In this document: piece by piece, positions 15,563 to 18,479 of the stretch
Position numbering within the stretch: the first letter of the stretch is position 1
Layout of the letters: each line of letters begins with the position of its first letter
DNA from: Pseudomonadota bacterium
GTDB taxonomy: Bacteria; Pseudomonadota; Alphaproteobacteria; Micropepsales; Micropepsaceae
Direction: 5' to 3'
NCBI GenBank assembly: GCA_021817355.1
Contig: JAKAVI010000178.1
Coordinates: forward strand, 5,610-24,088
DNA: 18,479 bases
Made by a program: the position numbers and the translations under genes
The notes under the pieces: generated by a model
Seen by the model: the letters and a program-made list of their open reading frames with translations, nothing else
What the model was told of the DNA's origin: nothing
Databases searched by the model: none

Positions 15563-16771
15563 ATGGCGCTCACGGACTTGCAGGTTCGTGCTCTTCGCCC
15601 GAAGAGCCGCGTATATCAATCCCCGGCTGACCGGGGACTTTACCTCGAGATTCACCCTAATGGTTCGAAACTCTGGCGCTACAAATACCGCTTCCTGGGA
15701 AAGCAGAAGCGTTTGGCCCTCGGGCGCTTTTCTGAGGTCGGGCTCGCGGAGGCGCGGCGTCGCCGCGACGAGGCGAGAAAGACATTAAACGGGGGGATAG
15801 ACCCCCTTGCTGCGCGTAAGCGCGAGAAGTTGGTTGCCCATTTCAACGCAGCCAACAGCTTTGGCGACCTCGCCAACGAATATATTGCCAAAATGGAGCG
15901 AGACGGACGAGCGAGCGCCACTACAGAAAAAGCCCGCTGGCTGTTAGAGCAATTGAAGCCAATTGCGGCCAGTCCCATAAGCGATATCAAACCCATCGAC
16001 ATGCTGGCAGCTCTTAGACGCATCGAAGCGCGTGGCAAGCACGAGACCGCGAGGAGATGTCGGTCATTCGCGGGACGGGTATTTCGATATGCGATCGCCA
16101 CCGGGCGAGGCGAAGCTGATCCGACATCCGCACTACGGGGCACGTTGGTAGCTCCCAAGGTCCGGCATCATGCGGCAATATTGGACCCCAAGGAACTAGG
16201 AGAGCTGCTTCGGGCAATTGACGCATACGCGGGCCACGCAGTGACGCGTCTTGCGATGCAAATTGCCCCACACGTCATGGCTCGTCCGGGCGAGCTGCGT
16301 ATGGCGGTCTGGTCCGAATTCGATCTTCCCAAGGCTGTATGGCGAATTCCTGCAGAACGCATGAAGATGCGGAAACCCCATGATATACCTTTGTCAAGGC
16401 AGGTACACGCTTACTTGATGGAACTGCTGCCGTTGACGGGCCCGGTCGGCTTTGTTTTCCCAGCCTTTTACACCTCCAATCGTCCCATGAGCGAGAATAC
16501 GATCAATCAGGCGTTTTGAAGAATGGGGTATGGGGTCGGTGAAGTCACGTCACACGGCTTGCGAACTTCTGCCTCCACCTTGCTGAACGAAAGCGGCAAG
16601 TGGAGTGCCGATGCTATTGAACGATCGCTCGCACATGCGGACATTAACGGCGTTAGAGGGATTTATAATCGGGGTCGCTATTGGGATGAGCGTGTCGCTA
16701 TGCATCAATGGTGGAGCGATTACCTTGATAAACTGCGGCTTTCATCCGGTTCCGATAATTGGACATCTTAA
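15563..16771 (+). pseudogene. int: P4-type tyrosine integrase, interrupted by an in-frame TGA
   Basis: The full frame codes for about 402 residues, the normal size of a P4-family tyrosine recombinase. Order: N-terminal DUF4102 arm-binding domain (MALTDLQVRALRPKSR, then GLYLEIHPNGSKLWRYKYR, 25-43), core-binding domain (about 100-190), then the catalytic domain. The first catalytic Arg is in ARPGELR (Arg241). Codon 319, TGA at 16517-16519, stops the frame after NQAF. The same frame then reads RMGYG, HGLR (His331, Arg334), the LAH block (His358) and IYNR, in which Tyr368 is the likely nucleophile. The family usually has an Arg-Arg pair before MGY, so CGA to TGA explains the lesion. The N-terminal 318-residue product would lack HxxR and Tyr and be inactive. 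Start ATG 15563 has GAGGA about 8 bases upstream. It lies 227 bp from the tRNA-Leu it most likely used as target. Confidence 0.9.
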
Positions 16772-18285
16772 GTCGAGAAACTCATATGTCTGTTGCCTAT
16801 CATGCCACACAGTTACCTAATTCAGTGCAAGGCCATTTCGCTTGCTTAATGGGCCGCGTGCTGGGTCAAGTGAGACGTCAAGGTCATATTATTTGACACC
16901 TTCCAGCTGAATCCAAGGCTAAGATGCATTTTGACTACCACTTCGAGCGTGCGGCGATGTTCTATCGGTGCTCACGTTGATGATTGAATAGGCACCACTC
17001 GATATTACCCTCAGGGGCGGCATAGGGCGCGTTCAAATAAGCCCGAAATACCTCAGCGAAACGCAACACTGGTCGAATTCGCTACCGCGCCTCATACCTT
17101 TGCGCTCAACTCGTGGACGGAAAACGTAGCCCAGCTTGTAGGATGCACCGGAAATTCTTTGCGCACATCGAGCTTAATTGCAGCAATCCTGTTCGTAAAG
17201 CGACGCAGTGGAACCGCTGCAATCTGGAATGCGGTCCAGCGCGACATGACGTCGATGCTTGTGCCCAATTCGATAACTATTGGGTGTTCGGCTCTGGAGT
17301 GACGGTCAACGTCCCAAGCCATTTGTACTAATGCCAGAGAGTACCATGCATGTGGCGTTCGGCTTCGAAAACACGTCGTGACGACGTAAACGGCCTTATG
17401 AGGAAACTATAAGGTCACTAAGATACCAACACTATTCTTTGTCAAAGCTTAGCTGGGTAGCCATTCGAGGAGATAGCTTCGCGCAGGACGAGTTCGTGCG
17501 CCCATGCCCGTCCTGTTCGAAGGAATTGCGGGAGAGCGTGACCGCCGAAGGTGAGAAGCAAAATCGCAGCTGGCAATTAGTACCTCGCTGTCGTCCGGCT
17601 CATGAGCGAAGATGCAACCGGCAAGGTGAAGCGCACTATGCGGAACAGGTGCGGATGAGCGTTGCCGGCCGCCCTGCGCGCGACAGGCGCTCGGCAGGTC
17701 ACGGGCCTTAGTAACGGCTTTATGAAGGACACCGAGTTGGCCGTCGTCGGTGGGGCCGGGACCGACGGGCGTGCACTCTATCCTGGTGCGCGCCAAGTCG
17801 AGGGGATGCTAACTCTTCTACAATCGCGTCAGCTCTGCCCTTAACCGGCCGGACCAATAAGGTTGACTATGACCAGGTGAGGAAGTGTGTGCCTTGGTGG
17901 GGGCAGGGGTACGGCCGAAGCCGCCATCGACCTCGCTAGAAGCGCCAGACTGGAAACGGTGGGACCAAGTATCCATCTTTGAGCGGAGTTCGCTCTTCAT
18001 CCCGAGCGCCATCTACCTCGAGCTGCGAGCTTGCGCATAAACCTGTCGACGAACAACCCGATCGAGTGGCGTGGACCTGCCGCGCGGACGTTGTGCTTCG
18101 CGCCAACATTCTGACGCGAGGGCAGGTTGGCCTGGCCCTGTCCATTTTAGGATGCCCCAAGGGCTTGGGCAGCAGCCCAAGCCACTGATCCACCATAGTA
18201 TATTGTTTCTCATACATTTTTCATTGCTCTGTGTCAGGTTTTTGCGTATGTTGAATATCAGGTTTTTGCAAGCTCGGATTCGGCT
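16772..18285. other. Gene-poor region of the element
   Basis: About 1.5 kb without a gene I can support on either strand. Much of it, especially 16772-17460, is poorer in G+C than the housekeeping block, as expected for acquired or decaying DNA. Open frames are short and mostly lack ribosome binding sites. The most protein-like is on the minus strand at 17092-17322 (76 codons, continuing IELGTSIDVMSRW, then FPVHPTSWATF), which I cannot assign. No insertion-sequence ends, CRISPR, tRNA, or copy of the tRNA-Leu 3' end were seen by eye. A perfect 9-bp hairpin with 4-nt loop, GGCTTGGGC / GCCCAAGCC, is at 18162-18183 without a T-tract. Confidence 0.6.
18224..18269 (+). promoter_or_regulatory. Candidate promoter with 12-bp direct repeats before the DUF6088 gene
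   Basis: TCAGGTTTTTGC occurs twice, at 18234-18245 and 18258-18269, with starts 24 bp apart. A modest promoter, TTGCTC (18224-18229) and TATGTT (18247-18252), has a 17-bp spacer. With it, the first repeat fills the spacer and the second covers the start point, as in a repressor operator. The repeats are certain; promoter and operator role are inferred. Confidence 0.5.
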
Positions 18286-18479
18286 ATGCAGCGCACCAAA
18301 ACATTGCGCCAAAAGATCGAAGAGCGGATCGCCCGCAAGAAGGGTGAGGACGTGTTTCTCACTCGCGAATTCGCCGATTTGAGCGGCGAACGTCAGGTGC
18401 TGCGCGCGCTTCACGATCTCGTCAAGGACGGCAAGCTCATTCGTATGGGCTATGGCGTCTATGCACGCGCGATCATCGG
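18286..18479 (+). CDS. DUF6088/AbiEi-like type IV antitoxin, N-terminal part (runs off window)
   Basis: The 64 visible codons begin at ATG 18286 and stay open to the edge. The pattern IEERIARKKGEDVFLTREFADL, then QVLRALHDLVKDGKLIRMGYGVYARA, is that of the N-terminal winged-helix of DUF6088 proteins, relatives of the AbiEi antitoxin. Full members have about 200 residues. They usually act as DNA-binding antitoxins that repress their own operon and precede a nucleotidyltransferase toxin (AbiEii-like). No partner can be seen because the window ends. There is no obvious Shine-Dalgarno and no upstream in-frame start, so ATG 18286 is the only reasonable choice. The setting, an integrase-linked island at a tRNA, fits a maintenance or anti-phage module. 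Confidence 0.75.
   Translation, partial: MQRTKTLRQKIEERIARKKGEDVFLTREFADLSGERQVLRALHDLVKDGKLIRMGYGVYARAII

Noticed and set aside
16523..16771. Independent small gene of 82 codons
   Set aside because: It is in frame with the integrase and encodes its HxxR and Tyr part; it is the distal piece of one broken gene.
17484..17515. Inverted repeat CAGGACG / CGTCCTG as operator or transposon end
   Set aside because: Seven-base arms with an 18-base gap and no context; chance is a good explanation.
15336..18479. CRISPR array or insertion sequence in the element
   Set aside because: No regularly spaced repeats of suitable length and no transposase motifs or terminal inverted repeats were seen.

Overview
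The window reads as chromosomal DNA of an alphaproteobacterium, probably one that makes sphingolipids. GC is high over most of it. The left edge holds the C-terminal part of a serine palmitoyltransferase, GltD has the alphaproteobacterial form, and an NDUFA9-type complex I-associated reductase is present. The window falls into two parts: an ordinary housekeeping block (about 1-15250) and the start of an integrated element inserted downstream of a tRNA-Leu gene (about 15251-18479).

Housekeeping block. After the serine palmitoyltransferase fragment (+ strand), every recognisable protein gene down to position 15140 lies on the minus strand. In transcription order these are: a YbjQ-family protein and a small two-helix membrane protein; an NDUFA9-like NAD(P)-binding protein; gltD and gltB (NADPH glutamate synthase, D before B, the reverse of E. 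coli); mtgA (peptidoglycan glycosyltransferase); a glutathione S-transferase-like protein; queG (queuosine synthesis); a YeeZ-type SDR protein; a GT4 glycosyltransferase; and an M48 metalloprotease. GST, queG, SDR and GT4 are tightly packed or overlap, so they look co-transcribed. Between the M48 gene and the serine palmitoyltransferase lies a broken DUF2141 gene.

Element. A tRNA-Leu(CAG) gene with a well-spaced sigma70-type promoter is followed, 227 bp on, by a P4-type tyrosine integrase gene. That is the classic arrangement of a genomic island inserted into a tRNA 3' end. The integrase is interrupted by one in-frame TGA (CGA to TGA at 16517) between its first catalytic Arg and the HxxR/Tyr part, so the element is probably immobilised unless the stop is read through. 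Helically phased copies of GGTGCCAT lie between tRNA and integrase. About 1.5 kb without recognisable genes follows. At the right edge begins a DUF6088/AbiEi-like gene, the usual antitoxin half of a type IV toxin-antitoxin pair, with 12-bp direct repeats across its candidate promoter. Any partner toxin and other cargo lie beyond the window.

Nothing here amounts to a demonstrated new system. The points most worth a second look are the integrase nonsense mutation, the phased repeats, the promoter repeats of the DUF6088 gene, a missing second catalytic Glu in MtgA, and the DUF2141 pseudogene.
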